A stretch of 54,503 nt of DNA from Bacillota bacterium (GTDB taxonomy: Bacteria > Bacillota > Clostridia > Oscillospirales > Ruminococcaceae): the NCBI GenBank assembly GCA_023431215.1, contig JAEYXR010000122.1:1-54503 (forward strand), given 5' to 3'. The notes beneath the pieces were generated by a model. That model did not search any database. It saw only the letters and a list, made by a program, of their open reading frames with translations, and was not told the origin of the DNA. The position numbers were made by a program, and so were the translations under genes. This document shows, one piece after another, positions 16,291 to 26,018 of the stretch (positions within the stretch are counted from its first letter, which is position 1; each line of letters begins with the position of its first letter).

Positions 16291-18399
16291 TTGCTTGAAA
16301 AAATAGCACGCTTTTTGACAAGAAAGCCCGCCCTTATTGTGCTGGCAGCAGTGCTTTTGCTGATACCTGCCATTGTGGGTGCGGCAATGACCAGAATTAA
16401 TTACGATATTCTTACTTATTTGCCACCCGATTTAGATTCCTCCAAAGGTGAAAAGGTGTTGGAGGATGTGTTTCACAATGCTGCCACCACCATGTTGATT
16501 GTGGAGGATATGCCCGCTGGCTACACCTCCAATTTACAAAAGGCAATAGAAGAAGTACCGGGGGTCAGCAGCGCAGTTTGGATCTCTAACATTTTGGACA
16601 TTGGTATTCCCAAACAGATAATGCTGGATAGCGTCAGAAATATGTTTTTTGCCGAAGATTCTACTATGATGCTGGTGCAATATGAGCAGCCCGGTGCCTC
16701 GGAGGAGACCATGGAGGCCATTGCACAGGTGAGAAAGCTGTGTAACGAAAAGTGCTTTTTGGCAGGGTTTTCTGTGCTGATTAAAGACACCAAGGATTTG
16801 GTGGACCAGGAGCTGCCATTTTATGTTCTGCTGGCAGTGGTGCTTTCCTTGGCGGCTATGTGGGTCACCATTGAAGAATGGCTGCTGCCTGTCACTTTTT
16901 TGGTCAGCATTGGCTTTGCAATTCTGTTTAATTTTGGTACCAATATCTTTTTTGGTGAAATTTCTTACATTACCAAGGCCATAGCGGCAATTTTACAGCT
17001 GGGTGTCACCATGGATTATTCCATTTTTTTGGTGCACCGCTACAATGAAGAAAAACTAAAATTTGCCGATAAGCGCGATGCAATGGCAAGTGCCATTCAA
17101 AGTGCCTTTTTGTCTCTTTCCGGCAGCTCCCTGACCACCATTGCGGGGTTTGTTGCGCTGTGCTTTATGCAGCTGCTGCTGGGGCGGGATATTGGCCTTG
17201 TGATGGCAAAGGGCGTGGTGTATGGTGTGCTGACAGTAGTGCTGCTGCTGCCTGCCATTGTGCTGCTGCTGGATAAACCAATACAAAAGTATAAACACCG
17301 CAGCCTGCTGCCGGACTTTACGCCACTTAACCGCTTTATGGTAAAGCACAGCTATGCCTTTGTGGTGTTGTTCTTTTTGTTGTTTTTGCCTGCGGTATAT
17401 TCTCAAAGCCATGTTGCCATGTACTATAATCTGGATCAATCTTTACCACAGGACTTACCATCCATTGTGGCTACCAACAAGCTAAAGGATCAGTACAATA
17501 TGGCCTCCACCCACTTTATTATTGTGGATGACACTTTGCCCGCAACCCAGCTTTCTCAAATGGCAAAGGAAATAGAAAAGGTGGACGGCATAGAATCGGT
17601 CATTGCCTACAACAAGGTGATGGGCGTTGCCATTCCCGATGCTTTTATCCCTCAGCAAATCAAGGATATTTGCAAAAAAGATGGCCTCCAGATGATGATG
17701 GTAAATTCCCATTATAAGGCGGCGGAGGATGCGCTGAATAGTCAGATAGATACACTCAGGGAAATAGTAAAAAGCTATGACCCATCTGCTCTTATTACCG
17801 GGGAGGGCGCCCTTACCAAAGATTTGATAGAAACTGCAGATGTTGATTTTAGGGTAACAAGCTATATCTCCATCGGTGCAATTTTTCTGATTGTTGCCAT
17901 CCTGTTTCAGTCCATCAGTGTGCCGCTGTTGCTGGTTGCTGCTATTGAGCTTGCCATCTTTATCAACCAGGGAATCCCCTTTTTTACCGGCACTGTCATC
18001 CCCTTTATTTCGCCCACTGTCATTGGCTGCATTCAGCTTGGTGCAACGGTAGACTATGCCATTTTAATGACTACAAGATTCCGTGAAGAGCTGCAAAACG
18101 GGCATGACCGAAAGGAAGCCATTATGATAGCAGCCACTGCCTCTGATGCCTCTATTGTCACAAGTTCTTTGGTGCTTTTTTGTGCAACATTGGGTGTGGG
18201 GTTGGTTTCCAAAATAGAAATTATCAGCAGCATTTGTGTGATGCTGGCACGCGGGTCTATTATTTCTGCACTAATCAGCATCTTTATCCTGCCCTCGGTT
18301 TTATATGTTTTTGAACCCCTTATTGCTCACACAACATTACACTGGCGACATCCTAAGCTAAAAAAGCAAAAGCCTGCCGCAAGTAAAACTTCAATATGA
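16291..18399 (+). CDS. MMPL/RND family transporter
   Basis: A 702-residue exporter with the duplicated RND layout: helix 1 (about 13-32), an external domain, a block of five or six helices (about 175-330), then the same again (helix about 347-365, external domain, helices from 530). The fourth helix of each half ends in an acidic proton-relay type sequence, GVTMDYSIFLVHRYNEE and GATVDYAILMTTRFREEL. Family members move lipids, peptides or drugs using the proton gradient. The best start is a TTG at 16291, as no ATG in frame has a ribosome site; GAAAGAAG is 11 nt upstream. The following gene starts 20 nt later and is surely co-expressed. Confidence 0.9.
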   Translation: MLEKIARFLTRKPALIVLAAVLLLIPAIVGAAMTRINYDILTYLPPDLDSSKGEKVLEDVFHNAATTMLIVEDMPAGYTSNLQKAIEEVPGVSSAVWISNILDIGIPKQIMLDSVRNMFFAEDSTMMLVQYEQPGASEETMEAIAQVRKLCNEKCFLAGFSVLIKDTKDLVDQELPFYVLLAVVLSLAAMWVTIEEWLLPVTFLVSIGFAILFNFGTNIFFGEISYITKAIAAILQLGVTMDYSIFLVHRYNEEKLKFADKRDAMASAIQSAFLSLSGSSLTTIAGFVALCFMQLLLGRDIGLVMAKGVVYGVLTVVLLLPAIVLLLDKPIQKYKHRSLLPDFTPLNRFMVKHSYAFVVLFFLLFLPAVYSQSHVAMYYNLDQSLPQDLPSIVATNKLKDQYNMASTHFIIVDDTLPATQLSQMAKEIEKVDGIESVIAYNKVMGVAIPDAFIPQQIKDICKKDGLQMMMVNSHYKAAEDALNSQIDTLREIVKSYDPSALITGEGALTKDLIETADVDFRVTSYISIGAIFLIVAILFQSISVPLLLVAAIELAIFINQGIPFFTGTVIPFISPTVIGCIQLGATVDYAILMTTRFREELQNGHDRKEAIMIAATASDASIVTSSLVLFCATLGVGLVSKIEIISSICVMLARGSIISALISIFILPSVLYVFEPLIAHTTLHWRHPKLKKQKPAASKTSI

Positions 18400-18419
18400 T
18401 TTTCCGGGAGGAATGAAAT

Positions 18420-21293
18420 ATGAAACGCAGCTTACTATGCGGTATATCACTTTTGATGACCATCGCTCTTGTTTTTTGCACCGCCTGTCAATCCGGCAGC
18501 GCCAATGTCGCCATATTGCAGGCAGCTAAGGACCATACAGATGCTCAATTATCCAATCAGCTGGGGACTGCTTATAAACAAAACTCCCAGCTGTCAGGTT
18601 CACTGCCTGCAGTGACACAGGGAAAAAAGAACGAAACAGTGTATGTGACACTGGACCCCAGGGGTAACCCTCGTCAAACCATTGTCAGCGACTGGATACA
18701 TACCGACGAGGCGTCAAAGGGCAGTGTCGCTCTGGATGACCTCTCAAACCTGACTGATATTTCGGTGCTTAAGGGCGGCAACCTTGTGAGCAACCAAAAC
18801 GGTGAGCTGCTGTGGCAGATGGATGCAGGAGATTTGTATTACCAGGGTACCAGCCAAAGCCAGCTTCCGCTGACAGTTTCCATCCGTTATACGCTGGACG
18901 GCAAGGAATATGAGCCGGAGCAGCTGGCAGGGATGTCGGGAGAGCTGAGTATCCACATTGCGCTAAAAAACAACCTGCACCGGGTGGTTACCGTTTCTGG
19001 AAAATCGGTGGATATGTTTGCTCCCCTCACCGCTGTGCTGGGGCTGATTATGCCGGACGATGTGTTCAGCAATGTAGCGGTCAGCGACGGCAAGGTGGTG
19101 AGCGACGGCAGCAATCAGGTGGTGGCCATTGTTGCCATGCCCGGGCTTACTCAAAGCCTGAACCTTAACAGCTATGATATCCCGGGTGTAGAAGAAATTG
19201 ATTTCCCCGAAGAATTTACCATCACTGCAACTGTCAAGAATTTTGAGATGGGGCCTATTGCCATAGCGGCATCTACTCAGTTCCCCCAAATTGATGCAGA
19301 CAGCAGTGAAATTGATGAAATGTACAATAACCTTGTAGATTTGCAGGGGATGCAAAACAGTATAGAGAACGCAGACCCAAACCATGAGGTGCGCTCAATT
19401 TTTACCGACCCCCAAATGACCAAGGGAGCACAAATTTTGGTGGATGACATCTATGCCTTTTATGACATGGATAAAAAGCTGTTGAATTTGCTGCCCGATT
19501 TTGTAACTGACGGTAATGTGAAGCTGATCAAACGGCTCCACGATAAAACAGACAGGTACGATTTAGACCAGCTGATTTCAAGCTATACTGCCGATACACT
19601 CTTTGACTTTGCAGAACAGTTTGAGCTGGAAAAAGCAAAGCTGCTGATGGGGGATGCCAACAGTGCTTTGCACCTTGCCAAGCAGCTGGAGGACCTTGCA
19701 AAAAACCCTGCCGCCCAACAGGCATTAAAGGGCGCCGCAGGGCTGGGGCTGACAGCACAGCAAAACCCGCGGGAGACAGCTGCCCTTTGTGCTGTTGCCG
19801 GCAGCCTTACCCCCGAAAATATCGGCAGCCTTTTTGGACATTACAAAGCCAGTGGTATTGAAAATCTAGACATTGATAACCTTACCGCAGTTTTTAATTT
19901 TTATGAAACCTCCGGTTTGGCAGCAACCCCTGAGTTGCTGCCTCAGGCTATGGGCGCCATTGGCTCGGTAATGCAGGAAAAAGGCAGAGCGCTTACCGCT
20001 GACGAATGGCAGACATTTTTGCTGGGGGGACTAAACGCTCTTAACGGCAAAGACCTGCCCATTGGCTACAGCTCCTGTGAGGCCCCAAACCAGAATGTAG
20101 AGTCCAAAGTAGATACTGCGGAACAAGCTACCCCCCAATCCGGTAATGACAACAGCGGTGAGGCTTCAAAAGACACAACCGCAAGCGGCACATTAGACGA
20201 GCAGGGAACAGAACAGCCGCAAATATCTGCTGACAACAGCACATTGCCCAGCGCAGAGAATCTCCCAGCCGAAACTGCGGTAAAAGACTCTGCCGTGGAA
20301 GCCGCCACATTGGCCGCAAGGCAGCCGGCTGCACTGGTCAGCTTGAGTACTACCCCAGCAGCTCAGGTGTCCCTCTTAGGCTCGCAGGAGCAGGGGGATG
20401 AAATGCAGCAAAAGGCTGGCTCGGTTGATTTGGACGAACTGAAAGCACTGATTACGGAGCTAGAGACTTTAAAAAACAGCACCCTGCGCACCCTCAATGA
20501 CTACGGTATTGATGTTTCGAACCAACAGGCTATGGGTAAGCTGATGGGGACAGGTCAAAGTATTATTACTGCCGCGGGCAATACCATAATGCCCATGGCT
20601 TCCTTGCAGCAGGATGCAAAAGCCTATGCAGAGCTTGGTCAGCTGCTTACCATGATGCAGGATGGCACTATGGATGGACTAAAGACGAAAATTACAGGTG
20701 ATTTGGCACAAAACCAAAAGAACATTGCCCTACTACAAACCCTGGTTTCTGACCCAAAACTTAACTTCACACCTTACCTGAACTTAATTCAAAATTCCAC
20801 AGATTTGCGCCAAGACCTAAAAAAGGCTTTGTATTTGGTGGATGAGCTGAATGTAAAGCTAAGCCGCGATGGTATGGCGGATAGTTTGGCAGACGCACCC
20901 GATACGGTAAAGACCCTGATGAAGATGAAGGATGACTTAAACGAGTACCGAAAGGTTTCGGATGCGCTGCGTGTTGCGGTGGCTCCCCAGGCGGTGTCCT
21001 CTTTTCAGAGCGTATTTTCTACTCTGGACCGTCTGGAACAGGAGGGTGCAGTGGATCGGTATGTGGGTCAGGTGAATGATATTCGTGATCTGCTGGCCCG
21101 TAAGGATGCTTATGTGGAGCTTGCAAAAAACAACACTATTTTTACCGCAGCTCCCAGCTCTTTGGAAACCGAGCTTAAGTTTATGATGAAAACCGACGAA
21201 ATTAAAATACCCAAAGAGACAGCCGCACCGGTAGCCTCTACTGCAACCAAAACAGGATTATTAAACCAGCTGAAAAGTAAAATTAAAAAATAA
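18420..21293 (+). CDS. Large exported lipoprotein-like partner of the MMPL transporter
   Basis: A 957-residue protein with a signal peptide. The likely lipid-modified cysteine is C23 (FCTAC), though Cys at the -3 position is atypical. The N-terminal third resembles the external YhgE/Pip-type region found near MMPL exporters (strand-rich, about 60-290). The middle is helical, a Ser/Glu/Thr/Ala-rich low-complexity stretch spans about 545-660, and the C-terminal part (about 665-957) is largely helical with coiled-coil character. No C-terminal membrane helix is present, unlike YhgE itself. GGGAGG precedes the ATG 8-9 nt away. It probably works with the MMPL protein outside the membrane, perhaps as an adaptor or substrate-handling scaffold; that is inference. 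Confidence 0.75.
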   Translation: MKRSLLCGISLLMTIALVFCTACQSGSANVAILQAAKDHTDAQLSNQLGTAYKQNSQLSGSLPAVTQGKKNETVYVTLDPRGNPRQTIVSDWIHTDEASKGSVALDDLSNLTDISVLKGGNLVSNQNGELLWQMDAGDLYYQGTSQSQLPLTVSIRYTLDGKEYEPEQLAGMSGELSIHIALKNNLHRVVTVSGKSVDMFAPLTAVLGLIMPDDVFSNVAVSDGKVVSDGSNQVVAIVAMPGLTQSLNLNSYDIPGVEEIDFPEEFTITATVKNFEMGPIAIAASTQFPQIDADSSEIDEMYNNLVDLQGMQNSIENADPNHEVRSIFTDPQMTKGAQILVDDIYAFYDMDKKLLNLLPDFVTDGNVKLIKRLHDKTDRYDLDQLISSYTADTLFDFAEQFELEKAKLLMGDANSALHLAKQLEDLAKNPAAQQALKGAAGLGLTAQQNPRETAALCAVAGSLTPENIGSLFGHYKASGIENLDIDNLTAVFNFYETSGLAATPELLPQAMGAIGSVMQEKGRALTADEWQTFLLGGLNALNGKDLPIGYSSCEAPNQNVESKVDTAEQATPQSGNDNSGEASKDTTASGTLDEQGTEQPQISADNSTLPSAENLPAETAVKDSAVEAATLAARQPAALVSLSTTPAAQVSLLGSQEQGDEMQQKAGSVDLDELKALITELETLKNSTLRTLNDYGIDVSNQQAMGKLMGTGQSIITAAGNTIMPMASLQQDAKAYAELGQLLTMMQDGTMDGLKTKITGDLAQNQKNIALLQTLVSDPKLNFTPYLNLIQNSTDLRQDLKKALYLVDELNVKLSRDGMADSLADAPDTVKTLMKMKDDLNEYRKVSDALRVAVAPQAVSSFQSVFSTLDRLEQEGAVDRYVGQVNDIRDLLARKDAYVELAKNNTIFTAAPSSLETELKFMMKTDEIKIPKETAAPVASTATKTGLLNQLKSKIKK

Positions 21294-21415
21294 ACATCAG
21301 CTAGTGAGCCTTTCAGATAAAATACTTGCTTACCATTAAGGTACATCCCCAAATTTACAGCTTGTGCCTGAAGCAGTGTCTTACTTACAACTTAATTTGA
21401 GGTTTGTATAAATAA

Positions 21416-21456
21416 AAACGCCCGCAGCAGAACATAATGTCCGGCTGTGGGCGTTT
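21416..21456 (-). terminator. Rho-independent terminator after the LysR gene
   Basis: A 13-bp GC-rich stem (21416-21428 with 21444-21456, one wobble), followed on the minus strand by a T-run (plus-strand A-run 21414-21418). It could also block readthrough from the convergent 957-residue gene. Confidence 0.85.
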
Positions 21457-21474
21457 GGCATATAAAATAAGTGT

Positions 21475-22413
21475 TTAAATGTTATCTGCCTTATACAGGT
21501 AAGGGATTGTTTCCTTGCTGATACGAATAAATTCCATGGCAGCTTTGGAAAGGGGAATATCACTGGAATAGCCGATAGCCAGTTCCCATGTAGGCTGGTA
21601 CTGGGGCTCTATAAAGTAGTAGCGGGGCAGATAATCGGAACTGAACAGGGAGCAATAGCTGTGGGGTACCAAAGAAAAGCCCAAGTCGGCATTGACCAGA
21701 CGGGTAGCGGTTTGAATGCTTTTGGTGGTAAACCGCACGCGGGGCTTAATTCCTGCCCGCGCCAGCACAGCATCTGCAATTTGGCGTGTGCGCTGGGAAG
21801 AGTGGGTAAGAATGTAATCACGATTGGCGGTAAGACCGATATCCAGGTATTTTTCACCTGTGATGTCCTTTACATAAAAGTGGTCGTTAATGGGGTCGCA
21901 GGGGGGAACAGCAAGCAAAAACCGTTCCTCGGCCAAGGTAACAAAGGTAAGTGCTTCGTCGATGATGGGGGTGTGAATAAGACCCAAATCTACGTTACCG
22001 CGTATCAGCTCATTTTCTATACCCATAGACACATTTTCTACAATGGTAACCTCAATGTTGGGGTACAGTGCGTGAAAGGTATAAAGCACCTGGGGAAGGG
22101 CAAAGGTGCCCAAAAATGTGGTGGTGCCAATGACCAGCTTGCCTACCCGCATGTCTCCAATTTGGCTGATGCGGCACTCCATCTCTTTATAGGTTTTTAG
22201 TATCTTTTGTGCGCTTTCCAGGTAGCATTCTCCCGCAACGGTAGGTTTTAAGCCGTCGGGAGTACGCTTAAACAGCTCTACACCAAGGTCAGCTTCAATT
22301 TTTTGAAGGCATCGGCTTAAAGAGGGCTGTGCGATAAAAAGCTGTTCTGCAGCCTTGGAGATGGTACCGGCGTCGGCAATGGCACTAATGTAGAGCAATT
22401 CTTTTTGGGTCAC
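21475..22413 (-). CDS. LysR family transcriptional regulator
   Basis: A 312-residue LysR-type protein. The N-terminal helix-turn-helix has GTISKAAEQLFIAQPSLSRC and FKRTPDGLKPTVAGE. The effector domain begins near GKLVIGTTTFLGTFALP. It starts with GTG at 22413 after AAGAGGTGAG. It is closest in architecture to CysB/BenM-type regulators, but the effector is unknown. Neighbours are convergent (the lipoprotein-like gene) and a downstream-facing sporulation pair, so no target operon is evident. Confidence 0.92.
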   Translation of the reverse strand: MTQKELLYISAIADAGTISKAAEQLFIAQPSLSRCLQKIEADLGVELFKRTPDGLKPTVAGECYLESAQKILKTYKEMECRISQIGDMRVGKLVIGTTTFLGTFALPQVLYTFHALYPNIEVTIVENVSMGIENELIRGNVDLGLIHTPIIDEALTFVTLAEERFLLAVPPCDPINDHFYVKDITGEKYLDIGLTANRDYILTHSSQRTRQIADAVLARAGIKPRVRFTTKSIQTATRLVNADLGFSLVPHSYCSLFSSDYLPRYYFIEPQYQPTWELAIGYSSDIPLSKAAMEFIRISKETIPYLYKADNI

Positions 22414-22584
22414 GCTCTCACCTCTTTTTGTGTATTGGAGGCCATGTCATCTTTTGCAATGGCCACAAAACACGCATGGTTTTAGGCTCATACGATGTTT
22501 TAACACAATTAGTATATCATATTCAAGGGGTAAAAGCTATTCCACAGGCCCACAATCCACAGCGTACCGGTTGGTGCAGGTTGC

Positions 22585-23781
22585 CTAGTCAGCCAACCTT
22601 TGAACGGCATCAGCCAGTAAAATTTCACGCTCTTCACCAATGGGCCACTCCACCAGGTAGCTGCCTTCCAGCATAAATCCCTCCTTTGTTGCCTGACCAG
22701 TCAACTCTCGCTCCAGCACTTTTCCTGTTTCAAAGGCGGCAGCCTCCATGCCGGGCAACTGCTCTTCCGCCAAACGCTTGGCCTCCTCCTCGGTGATGGT
22801 ATAATATTCGCGGTTGATTAAAATATAGTTTTCCTGAGTAAGGGAAACAGGTGCCAGCATACTGACAACAGGAATTTTGCTGGTTCCCCGCTCCAGCTTA
22901 TAAGGTTCTTCCGGTTCTTTGCCAAAAAATAGGGGAATACGGATGGAGAACAGATTAAAATATTTGCGGACCACAAGGCCACGGTAGGTAAGATTCTCCT
23001 GACTGTAGGGTATGGTTAGGGTTAAAGTTTCCCGGGTTTGGGCAACAATCTTTGCCCTGGCATGAACAGTTCTGCTTTTGGCGTTTTTATCCTCCATAAT
23101 GCCGCTTACCAAAATATCACCGGTCAGCACCGAGTCACCCACCTTTACTGTGGGTTGGCCTTCGTACACCTCCATATATGTAATATATCCATCTCTGGTA
23201 GAAACCACATTAAAAGGAGTTTTGTCATCCACTCGCTTTGGTGGAATGACACGCTCACGTACCTCCACCGTAGCAATACTGCCACGCAGGTTTACAGCAG
23301 CCCAGCTTAAATCCGGCAAACGCAGCATCATTTGACGGGCAACATCCACGGCATCAACAGACCTGCGAAGGGTACCCCGTCGTACTCCCAAATCGCTTAA
23401 CACGGCCAGAATATCCTTTTGGCTGATACGCTGGGCGCCCACAATATCAATTTGCCAGATAAAGCTGCCCATAAATAACAAAGCAGCCAGTAGCACAGCC
23501 ACCCCTGCAATCAGTCCTACCCTTTTTCGGTAGCGTTTGGCAATGGCAGGCACACCGTCTCTTTTTTCGAAGGAGAGCACACCACCGGTTTTTTCAGCAT
23601 AAGCGCCTATTTTGGCAGCCCCTTTATGGGTGGTGCTGGCAGTGTAAGAGTCGCCCAAACGTCGGCCATCCCAAAGGGGGACGCCGCCATGTGCACAAAG
23701 GTTGATAAATCGTTCGGGAAAGCCGCCCTGGATGCGGAAACGTACCGTTCCCCTAAAAAAACGAATGGCAGCCAGTAGCAA
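22585..23781 (-). CDS. yqfD: Sporulation protein YqfD
   Basis: A 398-residue protein, the same length as B. subtilis YqfD. It has an N-terminal domain starting MLLAAIRFFRGTVRF, a basic segment then a membrane helix (about 90-110; KRVGLIAGVAVLLAALLFMG), and a long external part with POTRA-like and strand-rich segments (IDIVGAQRISQKDILAVL). YqfD is made under sigma-E in the mother cell and is needed for normal spore development. The start is TTG at 23781, preceded by AAAGGAGGG; the longer frame would run through the ribosome site. It follows yqfC by 23 nt. The usual downstream phoH is absent here. Confidence 0.9.
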   Translation of the reverse strand: MLLAAIRFFRGTVRFRIQGGFPERFINLCAHGGVPLWDGRRLGDSYTASTTHKGAAKIGAYAEKTGGVLSFEKRDGVPAIAKRYRKRVGLIAGVAVLLAALLFMGSFIWQIDIVGAQRISQKDILAVLSDLGVRRGTLRRSVDAVDVARQMMLRLPDLSWAAVNLRGSIATVEVRERVIPPKRVDDKTPFNVVSTRDGYITYMEVYEGQPTVKVGDSVLTGDILVSGIMEDKNAKSRTVHARAKIVAQTRETLTLTIPYSQENLTYRGLVVRKYFNLFSIRIPLFFGKEPEEPYKLERGTSKIPVVSMLAPVSLTQENYILINREYYTITEEEAKRLAEEQLPGMEAAAFETGKVLERELTGQATKEGFMLEGSYLVEWPIGEEREILLADAVQRLAD

Positions 23782-23804
23782 ACCAATCCCTCCTTTCCGG
23801 TGTT

Positions 23805-24116
23805 TTATTGATACTCCACCGTCAGCAAAAAGCCTTCTATCACGGCACTTTGATCGGTTAAGCATTTAATTTCCAAATTGGTTCCGGTAAATTTCAGTAT
23901 CATTCTGTCTGCGCTTAGCCGAATACAGCAGTCGGAATATTCCAGTATGCCTTTGCAGCCGTCAATGACTGCCTGCTTGTTGGATAAAAGCTCAATGCGC
24001 ACCGATGGTAAAAAAGTAACCTGCGATGTTTCGGCAAGTTTGCCCAGTGCAAATATATTACTTTTTTGCGGCTGTACCGGAGGCGTCATAGGGGGCGGTG
24101 CCTTGCGTTTTGGCAT
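23805..24116 (-). CDS. yqfC: Sporulation protein YqfC
   Basis: A 103-residue protein of the YqfC family, always paired with yqfD in spore formers. The C-terminal half has the family pattern: VTFLPSVRIELLSNKQAVID, then GILEYSDCCIRLS and a closing LEIKCLTDQSAVIEGFLLTVEY. The N-terminal 35 residues are proline- and lysine-rich. The ATG at 24116 is chosen because GAGGTGA lies 8 nt upstream and the size fits. The role is unknown beyond sporulation under sigma-E. Confidence 0.88.
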   Translation of the reverse strand: MPKRKAPPPMTPPVQPQKSNIFALGKLAETSQVTFLPSVRIELLSNKQAVIDGCKGILEYSDCCIRLSADRMILKFTGTNLEIKCLTDQSAVIEGFLLTVEYQ

Positions 24117-24357
24117 AGGGTTCTTCACCTCTTGCAAAATGATGGGGCTTATATCATGGGCCCTTTTTTCTACCCGTTCACTCATTTGTATGCCGAAGAA
24201 GGTGTGTCCTATCCGCAACTAACTCCAATAACTGTTGCCAACAAAGTTAAAAAGGATAAAAATTTGTCCCTGATGATATTTATCTTTCTTAAGCAGGCGT
24301 ACGGATGCTGTTTGCCAAATAAAATGGTAAAGAAGCTAAGCTGGGGGAGATGAAGTG

Positions 24358-25488
24358 ATGATGAAAAAAAACACAATGAAGGCAGCGCTGTTGCTGCTGG
24401 GCGGATGTGGCACGGCTATACTGCTGTTGTGGCAATACCGGGCGGCTGCCGAGGGTGCCAAAGCAGGACTTGCAGCATGCGGAAATGTGCTGATACCGGC
24501 ACTTTTTCCTTTTTTGGCGCTATCAGTCATAATTGGAGGCTCCTCTGCCGGTAAGATTTTGTCAGCACCTGTTGGCGTATTGGGCAAGCTGCTGTACGGT
24601 GCGCCAAAACGTTTGGGGGCAGCCATTTTGCTTAGCTGGATTGGCGGTTATCCTGCAGGGGCCAAGGTGTTGGCCGAACAGCTGGAACATGGGGACATTA
24701 CCCCACAGGATGCCGAAAAGGCGTTATGCTTTTGTGTCAACAGTGGCCCTGCCTTTATGACCGGCGTGGTAGGCGGTGCTGTGTTTGGTTCGGCAACGGT
24801 GGGTCTGGGAATTTTTGGGTGCCAGCTGGTAGCAGGTGTGCTCACAGCCCGCCTGATGCTTTGGAAAACCCCTTTTGCCACAGAGCTACCACATTTGCCC
24901 AAGCATATGGAAGAACCCTTTGCATCCCTGTTGGTAAGAGCCGTTACCGGAGCATCTGCTTCCATGATTGCCATGTGCGCTTTTGTTGTGTTTTTTACTA
25001 CCCTCACAGCTATTTTACAAGCCTGCGGGGTACTTGGAGCCGCAGCAGGTGTGCTCTCTACCATCACCGGCGGTATTCTTACGGTGGAGGGGGCCAAATG
25101 TTTGCTGGCAGGGCTTTTGGAAATTTGCGGGGGAAGTGCCGCTGCGGTATCACTGCTTCCCCGTCAGGCGGCACTGGTACTGCCATTTTTGCTGTCTTTT
25201 TCCAGCTTATCTGTTATTTGTCAGGTGTCGGCGTGCTTTCCTGCAGGGTGCGTGCCTCTGGGCAGATTCTTTCGCTCACGCCTGCTTCATGGATTGCTGA
25301 CACAGGCCCTGGCACTGCCGTGGCTTTGGCCACTTACTGATACCACCCAAACCTTTGCTAGCGGTAAAAATGTTTTTTACGGCGATGCTTCTACGGCGGT
25401 TGGCACCCTTTGCTTGCTGGGGATGTGCTCTATTTTGTTCCTTACACTGGAGTATGGTGCGTCAGGAGGGCGGCACAGGCCGGGTTAA
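24358..25488 (+). CDS. ylbJ: Sporulation integral membrane protein YlbJ
   Basis: A 376-residue protein with about 9-10 membrane helices and two gate-like repeats: the first has IPALFPFLALSVIIGG and WIGGYPAGAKVLAEQL, the second has TGILTVEGAKCLLAG-like residues in the later half. This is the YlbJ/SpmA-like nucleoside-recognition fold found in spore formers; YlbJ is made under sigma-E and is needed for heat-resistant spores. GGGGGAGA lies 8 nt upstream of ATGATG; GTG at 24355 is possible. It is divergent from yqfC, and both probably carry sigma-E promoters in the 240-nt gap, though I could not define them. Confidence 0.87.
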   Translation: MMKKNTMKAALLLLGGCGTAILLLWQYRAAAEGAKAGLAACGNVLIPALFPFLALSVIIGGSSAGKILSAPVGVLGKLLYGAPKRLGAAILLSWIGGYPAGAKVLAEQLEHGDITPQDAEKALCFCVNSGPAFMTGVVGGAVFGSATVGLGIFGCQLVAGVLTARLMLWKTPFATELPHLPKHMEEPFASLLVRAVTGASASMIAMCAFVVFFTTLTAILQACGVLGAAAGVLSTITGGILTVEGAKCLLAGLLEICGGSAAAVSLLPRQAALVLPFLLSFSSLSVICQVSACFPAGCVPLGRFFRSRLLHGLLTQALALPWLWPLTDTTQTFASGKNVFYGDASTAVGTLCLLGMCSILFLTLEYGASGGRHRPG

Positions 25489-25732
25489 ATTGTTTTGCCC
25501 TGCCACTATTTGCCCCTACTTTTTTACGACAAAAAATGATATGATAATATTAATTAAAATAATGCAAGCAGCAGAAAATGATAATAAAAAGCTGCTGGGA
25601 AAATACATGAGTGTATGATAAAACCAAGGCTGATTAACCTGTTAAGAGAGTAAGTAGAAAGCTTGGCAGGTGGGATTGGCCATAAACTTATGACATGAAT
25701 GGCGCCTGACTAGGGTGCAGCAAAAAAGGAGT

Positions 25733-25954
25733 ATGAAGACATTGAAAAAGATGTTTGGAAATCACATTGAGCCTGCCTGCCGCTATTGCCGGTTTGGTAA
25801 GGACACCAACGACGGCAGCATGGTGCTGTGTGAAAAATCGGGTGTTGTATCCCCCTTTTATTCCTGCCGCAGGTATAAGTATGCACCGCTTAAGCGGGTG
25901 CCTTCCCGGCAGATTCAGCTCCCCAAATACGATAAGTCTGACTTTGAGCTGTAA
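25733..25954 (+). CDS. Small Cys-rich protein, probable zinc-binding, conserved in Clostridia
   Basis: A 73-residue protein with four cysteines in a CRYC, LCEKSG, YSCRR pattern (about residues 16-47), likely a single zinc site, and a C-terminal KRVPSRQIQLPKYDKSDFEL tail. The sequence style (short basic N-terminus, Cys-rich core, proline-rich acidic tail) is familiar from uncharacterised Clostridia proteins. AAAAAAGGA lies just before the ATG at 25733; a frame extended to 25715 is not supported. The amidase gene follows 64 nt later on the same strand, so they may be co-transcribed. No function can be assigned. Confidence 0.78.
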   Translation: MKTLKKMFGNHIEPACRYCRFGKDTNDGSMVLCEKSGVVSPFYSCRRYKYAPLKRVPSRQIQLPKYDKSDFEL

Positions 25955-26018
25955 TTTTTTATGCCACAACAGGTTTTTGTCCGGTGGCATTCATCCTAAA
26001 ATTGAGGTAAATATAATC

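Noticed and set aside
25489..25732. Possible riboswitch or small gene before the Cys-rich protein
   Set aside because: Only weak imperfect stems and very short frames without ribosome sites are present.
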